Source: Curvularia sp. ZM96 (taxonomy: Eukaryota; Ascomycota; Dothideomycetes; Pleosporales; Pleosporaceae). Taken from it: a stretch of 64,000 nucleotides of DNA. Position numbers and translations under genes: made by a program. This document shows, piece after piece, positions 21,802 through 33,546 of the stretch (its first letter is position 1; the number at the start of each line of letters is the position of its first letter). The stretch is from NCBI GenBank assembly GCA_022457065.1, contig JAJGBQ010000001.1, positions 3,844,001-3,908,000 of the forward strand. Direction: 5' to 3'. The notes under the pieces are model-generated. The model had not been told where the DNA came from. It did not search any database and saw only the letters and a program-made list of their open reading frames with translations.

Positions 21802-23417
21802 TCATATGGCTCCGACAGAGAGCAGAATCTGTACAATGGCCACAGCGACAGCCTCGCTTCCGACAATGAAGCTTGCAACCGCAAACCCATCCTGCATACT
21901 CTTGCGTACCCCCCAAACGAGCCCGAACGTGCCTGCAGATGCAATGCCGAAGAAAAGAACCAAAAAGATGCGTTGAAGATCTAGGCCTTGCTCTAGATGC
22001 ATTCCCCATCCGGTGTAAAAGTCCGGATCTACTCCCGGAGTTGGTCGCTCGCCAACGCGTTTTGGAAACTGCCTTAGACAAATGTCGTCCTGGAAGCAAT
22101 TTATCGGCGAGTTGAATCGATGCATAAGGAAGTCGTTGCCCAATGCAGGTTCACGGTCTGGTCTGCGAGGGTCGCATGTGTAGTGCCTCGCGGTTACTGG
22201 TGGCATATCAGGTTTTATTCCATCGACTTCATAACGCGAATGTAGAGCAAACTGTAAGGTTGTTAGTTAGAGGAAGACTCGGTGTTAGATGTCTTACTTT
22301 AACGAAGCTGATTTTCTGTATCGTTTGGAAGCTGAACTGTCGATAGGCCCATCCGAACTTTGAGTGATACTCGCGGCGGAAAGCTTGGAAGAGCTCACGG
22401 TCGCGAGTCATTGTTGAAACCTGGAGATCGTGACGTGCTGTCAGAAACCTTTTGACTTTCATGCATAATAGTATGAAATCTTCTCGAATATTTATGGTCG
22501 CAGTGTTGCCTTGAATATGGGTTACAGGTGATGGTGACGGCTGATTTGATTGTGCTGGTGTGGCCGAAGTACCTGTAGCAGAACCTGTCGCAAGATGGGC
22601 TTGCTGGTTGACGTTGAGGGTATTAGCATTGGTATTTTGGCTTGAAGATGATGCTGCATTCGTTGGCCCGGCAGCCGTTTTGAAAGAGGAGGAGCTGCTA
22701 CCATTCACGATATCAGAATTGCGACCATGTCCCACCGTTACTGAAGAAGACCATTCTTTGTGCCGCAGCCACGCAGAGGTACACACGCGAAGCCACGTGT
22801 ACATGTTTGTGATGAATATCCTAAGCCTGATAAGATTCAGATAAGTAGGACTGGGTTGAGATGGGCTGCGAGCGTGTATGTAGTAAGCCTCTATACCATT
22901 TCTTTGAAAGACTTTCAGAAGCTGGAGCACTCCGCCACCCTGTGGCCCAAAATACTGATCGAATCCTACATGTCCACAGGTCTTTCGACAAGTTAGTGTG
23001 TATTACAATTGTGCTGTGCGGAATATCTCAAGGAGTTGGTTCATACATTGTCGCGAAACACTTGGAAGGAAGTGTCAGTTATGGCTAGAAAAGGAGACTT
23101 ACACATTTCCAAAACACCATATAACCAATAGCCTCCGTATCGCCAGTCGATAGTTCGTAGTTGAGATCTGGTTTCGATCCCGAGAAAGCCGTTTTGCCAG
23201 AAATTCTCTTTTGTACCTGGGGGCTGTTTTGTGGTCCTTTACTTCTATTTCCATAGTTGAAAAAACGGAAGCAGAAGGTAGCAAAAAAAGAGAAGCAGAA
23301 GATCGCAAAGGACGAATATAATGAGTAATCGCCTTGAACGGTGCTATAAGCGATATGCAGAAGGAGAGATATCTGACATGCCGTTAGGACTTCATGAATC
23401 AATCCGTGGTTGGCCAT
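21802..23417 (-). CDS. Unknown three-exon fungal membrane protein
   Basis: Exons 23103-23417, 22298-22981 and 21802-22251 are separated by introns of 121 bp (branch-like CACTAAC) and 46 bp. Both introns are phase 0 and the product has 482 residues. The proposed start is the ATG at 23417; an in-frame extension upstream runs into the (AC)n tract. Residues about 8-45 hold one or two hydrophobic helices. Exon 2 has FDQYFGPQGGGVLQLLKVFQ, an aromatic segment (MYTWLRVCTSAWLRHKEWSS), a Ser/Asn/Thr-rich linker and the block RDRELFQAFRREYHSKFGWA. Exon 3 has two C-terminal hydrophobic helices. I have seen this layout in uncharacterised fungal proteins but know no function. Topology suggests a membrane protein with a large central domain. 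Confidence 0.65.
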
Positions 23418-23588
23418 GATAGCGGTAGGACATGAGTAGAGGACGTGGGTGGAGCGTAGATTTATGGTCTCAGCTGGCAATACCTTTGGGGCCTGCGCCA
23501 CAGTGACTCCGCGTAAAGGATCTAAGACAGACCGCGAGGCGTTCTCAGCCTTACGCCTCACAAGGCAGACCACAACAGCGCTTGCTTC

Positions 23589-23591
<3 letters not shown>

Positions 23592-23666
<75 letters not shown>
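23592..23666. repeat. (AC)n dinucleotide microsatellite
   Basis: An uninterrupted tract of about 37 AC units, 175 bp upstream of the proposed start of the membrane-protein gene. It is long for a fungal genome and probably length-variable between strains. Confidence 0.95.
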
Positions 23667-23669
<3 letters not shown>

Positions 23670-24078
23670 CTGTCCACTCGATTCTCTTACTCTAGTTATC
23701 CACTAAAAAGATGAGACATCCTTTTCCACACAAAACACCCAACACCCAACTGCACCACCATGCCTCGTCTTCGAAGACATTACCAAGCCACCCCATTATC
23801 CCGAACGCCTTCGTACAAAAAAACACCCTTCTTCACTATGGTATCTAAATTTCCAAATATACACAAAGTACATACGTAATTATACTTAACCACCCTTCTC
23901 CTGCACCCGAAAAAAAACCCCCGCTCCAGTTAGAAGCAAAAAGAAAAAAAAGAAATAGCAGGCCTTGATGAAGAGAAAAGAAAAGATTTACAAGACCGAA
24001 AATAATAATAATTTGGATTCTCACATATCACTTCCCCTTTCTCTTCTCCAAAGCTCATGAGTCAATTAATTCCATTCA
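23667..24078. other. Intergenic region, 3' of the large Zn2Cys6 gene
   Basis: AT-rich sequence with A-runs near 23910-23960. It should hold the 3' UTR of the large regulator and the promoter of the membrane-protein gene. No gene seen. Confidence 0.4.
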
Positions 24079-24559
24079 TTACTCCAAACCCGTTCCCGTG
24101 CCCCTCCGTCCACCACCACCACTACCCATACCGACTCTCCCCCCACTAAAGCTCTCCCTCTGCCTGCTCATACCGTTTCCCCCATGCATCAGATCCAAAT
24201 CCACCGGCGTACCCGCTCCGAGCGCAAACCCATACGCTTCGGGTCCCTGACCGCCAAACACCGCCTCATCACCGAGACTATGTTGAGGCGGAGGTTCCAC
24301 ATTGAACGGCACAAAGTAACTGCTCATCGGGTCGAAGAAATTCGTGTTGTTGGGTGCGAAGCCGAGGGTATCGAGGTTCCAGTATGCGTTGTGGAACTCG
24401 GTAGCTAGGTCGGGGAAAGGAGATAAAGTGGATGAGGGGTCAATTTGGTGAGCGTGAGAAGGGTGCATGAGGGAGGGAGAGGTGTTGAGAAGTGGGAGGG
24501 CGGAGTGGTGTGGCTGGTGGTGGGAGGCGAAGTCGGCGAGGAATTGCTGCGAGGAGGAT

Positions 24560-24594
<35 letters not shown>

Positions 24595-27309
24595 GTGCTG
24601 GAGGTAGAGGTTGACGGAGTCGTAACCGGCGGCCATGGCGCCTTGGATGTCTTCGGCCGTGAACATGGTGGTTGGGTCCATGTGCTGCTGTGTTTGCATG
24701 TGCGCGGCGGAGTTTTGCTGGGAGCGATTGCTGTGTTGTTGCAGCCGGGGATCGGGCTTTGAGATTGATTTTGTCTTGTTTTTGCGTGCTTGCTTGCGTT
24801 GGTAATCGGATTTCGACGGTGGAGACAGCGATGCAAAGAATTCCTCCACACTCTGCAGGTCACTCTTGTGACCCAAAACTGCGTCGGTACCTGGCTCTGT
24901 TTTACTTGATTCGGCTGCATCTTCGTAATCCGTCTTCGACACGCCGTGGGGATATCTGTCAAACCAATCTCCATACTGAAAGATATTGCCCTTGTTTTCG
25001 CCACCAGCATTGGGTCCCTTGAGCTGCGCGTCCGCGTGTTGTCGATACAGTTCCTTAAGATTTTCCGCAATGTAGTGGAACATGCCCCAGTATTTCTTCA
25101 TCTTCGTCAGATACTTCACATTGTATGCTAAGTACTTTTTCGATTGCGCTTCCAACTTTGGATTTTTCGAGAACACGCCGTGTACGTGTACGGTAGAGGA
25201 GAAAAAGGCCGAGTACCCAGCAAAAGGGGCAACAACATTATGGTCCATGGCTTCGTTGATGAGAATTGAAATTTGGTTCGCGGCGTCGAGTGCAGTTCGG
25301 GCGGATTCTGTTAAAAAGTCATGCGGCATGTCTTTTGGTGGTCTGCTTCCAGCGGTAGAAGGCAGAGCGAAACGATGCATGAAGAGCATGATCTGCTGCC
25401 ATAATATGTGGAGGTAGAGGAAGGAATTGGCCGTCCTTCCAATGGCATGGCTCTTGAGATTCTCGGGGCTGTAGACGAGCATCTCTGGTAATGCCGCTTT
25501 AAAGTCCTTGGCCTCTTGTTTGATAGCATGGAAAGTTGATCCTGGGGACCACATAGTGTCTGCCTCGCGTTCTTTGCCACCTAGGTTCATGTACTTGATA
25601 AGCTTGCCCCATGTGCACACCAGTCGAATGGTGTACGCCGAGACGCCCATGTTGTCGCGAGGGTTCGAAAGCTGGCCGCTGTCAGGGGGTACCGGGTTTG
25701 GCACATTGCCCTCGAGGTTTTCTGTTGGTGCATGTATCTCGTGGATGTATAAATGTTCCTTGACTGGTAATTGCACCTCGATGTACTGTTCGTGTACGAA
25801 AATCGGTCGATCGGAGCCAGAAGAGTTGAAGCGATCCATCAAAAAGCAAGACCACATTGTCCGCCGCCGTATTTCTCTGTCGGTCGCACTCAGGGGTTGT
25901 CGGTCGGATTCGCTGACCAGCGGATCGTATTCGTTCTCCTTGTGCAACTGTAGTGCATATGCCATTCTTTGTGCCATACCACCAAACATCCAACTCCGCC
26001 CACCTTGGCATGTGCCAAATTCATGCAATCCAAGCAACAGATACACTATTAAAATGGTGATGTTTGGCGAATCGTATCGTTTTAACGAAATTTCTCGGGC
26101 CCGCTCTGCCCAGTTGTCTCCGCGCAGAAAACAAGGCTCTGTCCGTAATTGGGGGTGGTTCGAGAATCGGGCTGAAATGGCACACATGGCCAGGATTAGT
26201 ACAGGCGGAACCTTGCCCGCCGCCAGTTTCCGCATGAAACTCGGTTTGTGAAGAAGGGGATAACTCTGGCCGTAGACATAGTCAAAATACACCTCTGCCA
26301 AATGCTCCTGTATCTCTTTTGATGGTAAACTCTCGGCACCCTCTGTGAGGAGTTTGCTTTCATCTGATTCCTTACTGTGCGTAGTCGAGCCGGCAGTGTT
26401 CGGATCCGCGCCTCGTGCCCTGGACCACTCGTCCAATTCACTGCCAAAGGCCTCTTCTGCAGGGCGTTTCTTCGTGGTCGGGGTTTTGGGTGGGGCGCCG
26501 GGGATAGCGGGTTTAACGACAGATCTACCCACATTGGCAACTGAAGGCAGACTTTCTTTTGGGATGAGCTTAATGACACGATCCTCCATGCGCTTCAGTC
26601 TCTTGTCTAGCATGGCCATGTAGTCGGTCCTCGGCGCTGCTTTCCTCGTCGTGACCTTGTATACGCATGGTATCCTGCTGCGCAGACAGTGCTTACAGGC
26701 GGGCTTTTCGCCCGAGCAGCGAATCTTCTTTCTTCGACAGGCAATGCAAGCCAGCGGCAGCCTTTTTCTTTCTTTGCCTGCCTTTGTCTTCATTTCGCTC
26801 CATAGCGGCGGATCCTGGACATCGTCTTTGCTGCGTTTGGAAGTGGTGGATTGGTCTGCGCCGTTTGTTCTAGGCACCGAGGCGTCCCTCAGCGTATCGC
26901 TCATGGCGAACATACCCAGGGCGGCTTGGGCACTCTCCGGGCTGGTGTGATTTCCGTCGTGACCGGGGCTTCCGGTGACACTCATTCTATTTAGGTGGGC
27001 GCTGCTGCTGCCGCCACCGCTCATACCTGCATCGCTCATGTTGCCAACACTACCTCTGTGGTTGGCATAACCCGGCTCTATCTTGGGCTGCAGGCCGTCA
27101 AAACTGGAACCAAAGCCGTGGGCGTGTGCAAACGTCATGTCATAGTCGGCAAGAGAAGTCATCATGTTTGCGGGACTGGTGCCGACCGTGTTTGGCGAGG
27201 CTCGGAATTCAGTGAGACCGTATTCGCCCAGCATGAGCGAGTCGTCGGTGTCGAAGGGCGGGCGTGAAGGCTGGGCTACGGAGGCTGCGGCGGCACCGTT
27301 GTCGGCCAT
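24079..27309 (-). CDS. Large Zn2Cys6 transcription factor with fungal-specific TF domain
   Basis: Single-exon gene of 1076 residues starting at the ATG at 27309. A long N-terminal Gly/Ser-rich arm precedes a basic stretch and a full zinc cluster at residues 188-215 (CIACRRKKIRCSGEKPACKHC, then C at 215), followed by the linker DYMAMLDKRLKRMEDRVIKL. The middle homology (fungal-specific TF) domain spans about residues 335-800, with YVYGQSYPLLHKPSFMRKL and RRRTMWSCFLMDRFNSSGSD. The C-terminal quarter is Gln/His/Pro-rich with a polyglutamine run (coding bases about 24560-24594) and looks like an activation domain. The absence of introns in so long a gene is unusual for this window. A broad regulatory role in the nucleus is expected; I do not recognise the orthologue. 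Confidence 0.9.
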
Positions 27310-29802
27310 GATTGTCCTGTGCGACGAAATGCGCCTTTGGCTTTGCCTCTTCGCGTTGTTGCGCAGAGCCGAGGCAATGTCACATTAGTGTTCCAAAAAC
27401 TTGAACCGAGCTGGACAAATGGTAACAGGTCATGTGAGCGTCAACATGGCAGGCCGAACCCACATTGTACGACGAGTGTAGTATCGAGATGCTGGTGTTT
27501 GTGTCGGAGCAACGGACAGGGAGATTTTGGAGGCTGATGGGGAGGCTCCGACTTCTCCACAGGATAGTCACGGCCCTTTCCTGCAAAGTCAGTGGGGCGC
27601 TAGCACTGTATATCAGAGCACAGCCTGCAGGATGTGGGGAGGAGAAGAGACAGAGGAACGTCAGCACGCGGCGAGCAGCGCAATCACAGCAATCGACGGC
27701 TAGGCTGGTTGGTTGGTCCAGGGGAGGTGGGAGGCGCTTTGCAGAAGCAGGAAACGAGGTGCACAATGACGGTGAGCCATGTAATGGGCAGAGACGCAGC
27801 CAACACGTTAGCAGCAACGAGGCATAGGCGGGAGCTGCGGCCCTGTCTCACTGTCCGACTGTCCGCTGGTCGCTGCGTTCGGTCCTATGTCGCCGCGCTG
27901 TCCCGTCATCAGCAGCGTCGTCGTCTTGATTCGCAGCGCCTGTCCCCCGAAACGCCATGCTCCTTTGCTTGGACTCCAGGGTCTCCCGATGTGAGGCTCG
28001 ATGCAGACTGGTTGTCGAGGCCACTGGCCGCACGTTGGCCGGATGCGAGGCGCCATGATGCTTTGGGGGCTTCCCCACATGGCCGCGCTGTGGCGCTAGT
28101 GGGCTGGCGGGCTAGCGGGCGGTTGATTACTCAGGCATCACCAAGCAGCCCGGGTCTGGTTCAAGGGCGCGTCCGGCCCCCCTGTCCGCGCCCGGGCGAT
28201 CATTCAATTCGCAATCGCTCTTAGGCAATTTCATTACTCGCTGCTCTCTCCATAATAATCTTTCCCATGCAATCACAGCCGCTCAGCATGTCATCAGCAC
28301 TCCGTAGGTTTCTTCGTTAACGCCAGACACGTGGGTGCGGCGCTCGTACGCCTAGCTCCCCCGTCTCCCAGCCCCAGACGCCCAACCCCGTGACCAGCCA
28401 AAACATGGACGCCTATTTGTTCTGTCCAGCCAGCTACTGTACTCTCCTGCATCTAGGCAGAAACCCTCGATTCCAACGCAACCACTCACTCCAAACGGAG
28501 CGGGACCCCCATCGTGGCCGCTCAGCCTGGTGCGGGGCCTAGCCCACCGCCGCCCGTCCCCATGGTAGACATGCATACCTGGATCCAGACGAAAGGCGAA
28601 CATGACCACAGAGCCACGTGAATATCTGCACCGGTGTTGCTTTTGCCAGCCACACAAACTCTAATGCACACGCGCTCAAATGACCCTAACGCCCTACTCC
28701 TGTAGAGGATGCCTGAATACCCCGCAAATCCCATGCTATTTTCCGATTCGACCAGCAAATACCCTTTTCTTCTGGCTTGCCTGGAATAGGAGTTTAATTC
28801 CCCTCATCCCATCACCTTTTCTGCCTATATGCTGTCTTCCGAGACCTGGGGCGCACAACCACGTGTCGGACTAACGACGCGAATGCTAACGAGCCATTTC
28901 TGGAGGGATGCTTCTAGGTCTTTACTTGCCAAGCCCTTCACATGGCCTACACACTACTTCAACGTTTCAGAACACGTGATGAAGTGGATTTCTTATCTCT
29001 CTTGAGCCCTTTTCGTCGATTTTTTTTTCGCGCCCAGAAGAAAAGTGGATGGGACAGCCCCGTTGTGTCCTCTTCCTAGTGGGGAGTGGAGAGTCGTTAT
29101 AGCGTGCATCCCTACTCTCCCCGTGCATGCTTGTCACCGATAGCGCGAACTAAAGTTGCTCCTCGGAGGATGCGTATAGTCAATCTCCCTTTCCCTGGAT
29201 TCCCATGTTAGCTCGACTTGGATTCGCTCGTGCAACTAGTATGCTTTTGCGTCAGGATATCGCAACAACGTGGTCAATTTCGCATAGATTGTGTCTCACA
29301 CACCCTTTTCTTTCCTGCCATGCGCTTCCCGTTCGTCCGCCATGGCGCAGCATATGCGGGCTAGGATTGCGATCCTAAAGGGGACGGCTGCCGGTTAGAC
29401 CAATGGGGTTTCTTCCATGGTTACATAGGGGCCCATGTGTTGTTCAATCTGGTACATGTGGGCCTTCTGGTGGGTGACGTGCAGGCATGCGACATTGTGG
29501 ATCAAAGGGCCAGAGTAGCAGCCACACGAGAGTTGTCCAAGTGGAATGTGCTTTGTTTTGGATGAGTTCATGTATTGATTGACCGTTTGATTGAGCTATT
29601 GAACCCGGGAAGAGAAAAAGAAAAGAGTAAAGAGGCGGCAGGTAAAAATCACTGCGAAGGACTGATAGCTTGGTAACAAGTACGCCGTGCAGGTGTTTAC
29701 ATTTCAAGGGGCATGGAGTCGTGCTCCTAACTCCTCGTAACTCGTCCATACTGTTCTAGAGTATTCTAGAGTATTGCGAGTAGTACCAAGCGGAATTGAT
29801 CA
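27310..29802. other. Long gene-poor region
   Basis: About 2.5 kb between the large regulator's start (minus strand) and the stop of the peptide-precursor gene (minus strand). It should contain the regulator's long promoter and 5' UTR. The part at 27600-28400 is GC-rich with overlapping frames on both strands, as expected of biased composition rather than genes. No hydrophobic, domain or splice pattern supports a gene, and no tRNA-like fold was found. Confidence 0.4.
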
Positions 29803-30438
29803 TCATTCCTTGGCTGCTTCGACATCAACTGCGCGTGGGTAGTTGGAGTAGGACGAATAGGGACTGTTGTGGAAGTGGCCAGCATGTTAGCAAGAGTCAA
29901 CATTGAGCGAGAAAGGGAAGAGGCGGACCTACTCGTACGACTTGTAACTGAAGTCGTTGGCAGCATTCTCATCAGTCCTCATATCAGCAGGCATGTGCCG
30001 CTTCTTCGCCATGTCTGCATCCCCAGTAGCGTGCATGATCATCTCCTTCGGCACAGCCATGGCCATGTCGCGTTTTGTGTTGTCCATGTTCATGGCTTCG
30101 GCCTCGACTGCTGCTCCATAGACGCAGTAAGGCGAGTACGTTCCGTATTCTCGCTTCTGCATGACACGAGATTCTGCCGTCTCGGCCTCCATGGCCGCAG
30201 GGTAGGGCGTGTATGAGGTGTAGCATGAGTACCCGCGCTTGGTGAGAGACATGGCGGCTATCTGGGCGTCCTCTGCTGAATCGTAGTTGCCATATGATAG
30301 ATAGTATGAACCATAGCTTGCGTAGCTCTGCACTTGAGGCTGAGTCGTCTCACGCTTCACGACGGAGTTCACGCTTTTGCCCAGCGGAGCAGCGACCGCA
30401 AGGGAAGCGAGGGCTGCAATGATGCCAGCGATATGCAT
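29803..30438 (-). CDS. Secreted Kex2-processed Tyr-rich peptide precursor (candidate RiPP precursor)
   Basis: Exons 29933-30438 and 29803-29863 flank a 69 bp GT-AG intron with a CTAAC-like branch site; the product has 188 residues. The ATG at 30438 starts a clear signal peptide (residues 1-17, IAGIIAALASLAVAA). Lys-Arg pairs at 28-29, 67-68, 95-96, 122-123 and 146-147 cut the rest into five segments. Three segments share a pattern: Tyr every third residue, then a small residue and an AAMEAE-like acidic end (CYTSYTPYPAAMEAE, TYSPYCVYGAAVEAE, PYSSYSNYPRAVDVE). The first segment is also Tyr-rich (YGSYYLSYGNY); the fourth is Met-rich and lacks Tyr. This is the plan of fungal Kex2-processed peptides and dikaritin precursors (UstA, asperipin). 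The last segment appears only if the second exon is included. A UstYa-like oxidase is divergently encoded 1 kb away. Confidence 0.75.
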
Positions 30439-31467
30439 GGTGATGGATGTCGGAAAGGCAGTGTACTGTAGATAAAAAGGGATGGGTTTGATTCGGAAAT
30501 GCTGCTGGTACAAGTCGTGATGGTGCGATGGGATATGCTGCGGAAGCGACCCTTTTGTATACATGAGTGCTTACTCTGTCGTCCAGAACGTTTTTGACAT
30601 GCTTGCTAATAACAGATATGTAGCATTGTGTCTCCTCCTTTGATCACATTGCTGTGCTGGCTTGATTCTGCCGTCAGCTCAGGAATCACATATCGAAAAA
30701 CTTGCAATCTTGTACCAGCAATGTCACCTCACGTTGCTCACGAGCCATTCTATTATCAAGTCGACCCATTGTGTTAGGAGAACGTAATCCAGAATCCCAG
30801 GACGGTGTGCCTGGTACGTATGTAGAACAAACATTTCGTGCTGTGTTGTGAAATCTGTCTTCGGTATGACGAGGGAAGTCAGAACACGAGTGGGGCTGTG
30901 CGCTGATTCCAGGAAGGTAGCAAGACGTCTTGAAATAGTGCCACCAGTGCTGGGCTACATGAAAACTCGAATAGTTGCAATAGGATTCCTGGTATGACCT
31001 AACCAGTGTATTTAAGTCACTTTATCTTAACAAAGCGGTGCAAACTTGTGCAGGCGGTTGGATACGTCAAAGCTGGGCGTTTGATAATGTCTTTCGGTAG
31101 CGACTAGTTTGACCTGGAGTGTTTGTTCGATGTTGCACTATCACCATCAGTACACAGGTGCAGTGTTCGAGAGCAGCCTGTGTCAGTGAAATTACCCAAA
31201 TCACCTTTGGAATCTGTGTGCCAACTTGTTTGAGAAGTTTGTCAGCTATTACGGTACTACCGTCTGTCCCACACGGCGGCTCTGTAGTACTGACTGATTC
31301 GCACAGTGGATAGTACTCGGGAGTAGGCGGGTCATTGCAGTATCAATGCCTGATCCGGATGCTCCTGCTGGGAAGACTTGGGGCTTTATGTGTTCAATAC
31401 CTCCGTGAGAGTAATCTGCTCGTTGATGTTTTGGCTCACCCTCGGGCAAATGCGTACCCCTCTCGTT
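30439..31467. promoter_or_regulatory. Shared divergent promoter, peptide precursor and UstYa-like gene
   Basis: The two start codons face away from each other across 1029 bp with no other gene between. A common upstream region of this kind fits co-regulation of a small biosynthetic pair. I did not find a convincing palindromic regulator site. Confidence 0.5.
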
Positions 31468-32562
31468 ATGTTGAAAGTATTTAGCAACCGCCCTAGCCGT
31501 GCTCGACTACCTCAGGACTCGGACAGTCAAGATAGCTTGCTGCCTGCCTCTCCAGCGTCACTGCCCCTCAAGCATACTGCTTCGGATCGCTCGAGGCGTG
31601 ACGTCCAGATCGCCATAAAGACGCACGTGTTGTGTACTATTGCATATGTATGCGCGACGCTGTGGATGGCATTTCATATAAGCAGAACTACATCAGTAGC
31701 TGATCCTGACAAATTCTGCATTCATCATGTTTCGAAATTCTGTAAGTGCGAGGGAACAGAGACTGAATGCAGTCGTTGACCGCCACAGCTCCTGTTGTCA
31801 GAGATGTGAAGCCCAACTGGCACACCCAAACATTCAATGGAAGCTTTTTGCATCAAAACGTCTATCGGCAGGCGGCAGGCCCAGAAGTCGACGCGGCATG
31901 GGATGCACTTGGTATAAACTGTAAGTGTCGTTGGTACAGAAAGATGCTTGTTTTAACGATTGCCAAAGACCGAAGTGTGGTCATCCCAGAGGCAGAAGCC
32001 GAACGAACAGGACTGCGCCATGACCAAGTCAAAGTCAGCCAGGAGTACGGTGGTGGCTTCCCAGCCAATGTCGAAGGCTTGCATCACCTGCATTGCTTGG
32101 TAAGTAGCAGCGTCTCATTCGGCCATGAATTGATACTGATTGCTCGGAGGACCTCCTTCGCAAGACGTTGCATTGGAACTACGACTACTATCTGGCGCAG
32201 AAGCAAGGCGCCTTCTTGAACAGCGAGTATATTGTGCGTGTGCACACGACACACTGCTTGGATACTCTCCGACAGGTCCTCATGTGCGTCTGGGGCGGCC
32301 TATCCCTCAATTGACAGCTAATGAATATCGCTGTAGGTGCAACCCAGATGTGGGCGTGCTGGGCCAGGTATGGTGGCAACCCGAGAGCGAGCCAGAGCCG
32401 ATGCCATTTGTCGACTTCAACACGAAACATCGGTGTCGCGACTATGAGGCTATACGGAGATGGGCAGAGGCGCACCAACTGCCGCCTGAGACGGAGGTGG
32501 ATATGGAGCGCTTCTACGAGAAACCGAAGGCGGGGGACACCATCTTGAGAGAGATCCCATGA
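31468..32562 (+). CDS. UstYa-like (DUF3328) oxidase/cyclase
   Basis: Five exons: 31468-31741, 31789-31920, 31969-32099, 32150-32283 and 32337-32562. The introns are 47-53 bp and phases agree, giving 298 residues. The start ATG at 31468 is the one nearest the usual family N-terminus; two in-frame ATGs lie a little upstream. A single hydrophobic helix (about residues 52-70) anchors the protein, with the catalytic part outside it. The two family HxxHC motifs are present: HHLHC at 174-178, followed by LDLLRKTLHWNYDYY, and HTTHC at 211-215, followed by LDTLRQVLMC. UstYa-type proteins of the ustiloxin, phomopsin and asperipin pathways are thought to oxidise and cyclise core peptides, often at Tyr. 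The neighbouring Tyr-rich precursor is a natural substrate candidate. Confidence 0.88.
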
Positions 32563-32661
32563 AGGCATGAGGGGGCGCTGAGGCATGTCAGTCAGACAGA
32601 CAGGCTGGGTAGTCAGTCGGGCAATATATGTTTGTCTATTGCTCGTCCGAGTCGCAGAGGC

Positions 32662-33258
32662 TCAGTTCTGGCGAGGCTTGACCACGCCATCGTGCACTAT
32701 ATAGTAGACGACGGTGCTATCCGTGTCGACTGTGGCCAGCACTACGCGCTTGGTGGTCCGCCAGGGGTTGGCTGAGCTGTTGACGTCGGTCGTCGTCGCA
32801 TCGTCTGGCGGCGGGAGGACGCTGATGGCATCAAAGACGCCGGCCAGCCCACGCAGCGTCCACTGCTCCTTGAGCCTGGTGGGCAGCACCCATTCGCGCT
32901 CGGGCTCAGCTTTTACGTCGAGGCCAGCAGCCTCACCGGCGGCGCGGGCCTTTCTCTCGCGGTCGGCCTTCTTGAGCAGCTCGACCTGCTCGTCGGGATG
33001 GATGTAGAGGCGCTGGGGCGGGAGGCCAGAGACGAGCGGACGGGGCAGCGGGCGGTTGGTGATGGGCGAGTGGGTGTGAATGCGCAGCTGGGTCCAGTAG
33101 TGCTGGTGCTGGAGATTGTGCAGGATCTGGCGGGCGAGCGACGTCTCATTGGGAAGGTGAGTTGAGCGTGTGTCTGGCGTGGACGGCGCTGATACGAACG
33201 TTTGCAGCGGGGCCGGTGCGACGGCCGGTTTCACGCCGTGCACAGCAGACGTCGTCAT
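32662..33258 (-). CDS. SEN15: tRNA-splicing endonuclease subunit Sen15
   Basis: Single-exon gene of 198 residues. The Sen15 domain covers about residues 40-195, with the opening helix ARQILHNLQHQHYWTQLRIH, the PQRLYIHPDEQVELLKKA segment, and the C-terminal strands RVVLATVDTDSTVVYYIVHDG. Sen15 is a non-catalytic subunit of the heterotetrameric endonuclease that removes tRNA introns. The N-terminus is Pro/Ala-rich and variable. It is divergent from the next gene across 288 bp. Confidence 0.85.
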   Translation of the reverse strand: MTTSAVHGVKPAVAPAPLQTFVSAPSTPDTRSTHLPNETSLARQILHNLQHQHYWTQLRIHTHSPITNRPLPRPLVSGLPPQRLYIHPDEQVELLKKADRERKARAAGEAAGLDVKAEPEREWVLPTRLKEQWTLRGLAGVFDAISVLPPPDDATTTDVNSSANPWRTTKRVVLATVDTDSTVVYYIVHDGVVKPRQN

Positions 33259-33546
33259 GGTCGGGCCTGGGCGCGCGAGATTAATTGGCGGTCTGTGGTT
33301 TCGCAGGCTGCTGGGGTGAAGGAGAAGCTATGCGGTTGCGGAAGGAGCGAAGATCTTGCGTCGTCTCCCCCACCACTCACGAGAGCATGCGTCCCGACTA
33401 GGCAACGGCCGTGGCGCCTCTGCTTCTTTTATACTGGGCGATGCGGTCAGGACACGCGTACTGCTGTCTGCGACAATTCTCCCTCGAGCACTTGAAAACA
33501 CCCGCCGTCTTCTCCACAAGGCCATTGTCGAGACATCACCGTCACC
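33259..33546. promoter_or_regulatory. Divergent promoter, SEN15 and cell-surface protein
   Basis: 288 bp between the two start codons, which should hold both promoters. No defined motif is claimed. Confidence 0.4.

Noticed and set aside
24405..25070. 221-residue frame within the large Zn2Cys6 gene
   Set aside because: Same strand but a different frame of the polyglutamine/Pro-rich coding region; repeats keep alternative frames open.
27634..28224. 196-residue frame upstream of the large regulator
   Set aside because: GC-rich sequence with similar-sized frames on both strands, no domain, no introns and no hydrophobic pattern.
29803..30438. Interpretation of the KR-repeat precursor as an alpha-type mating pheromone
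   Set aside because: Pheromone precursors carry near-identical short Trp-containing repeats; here the segments differ and are Tyr-rich.
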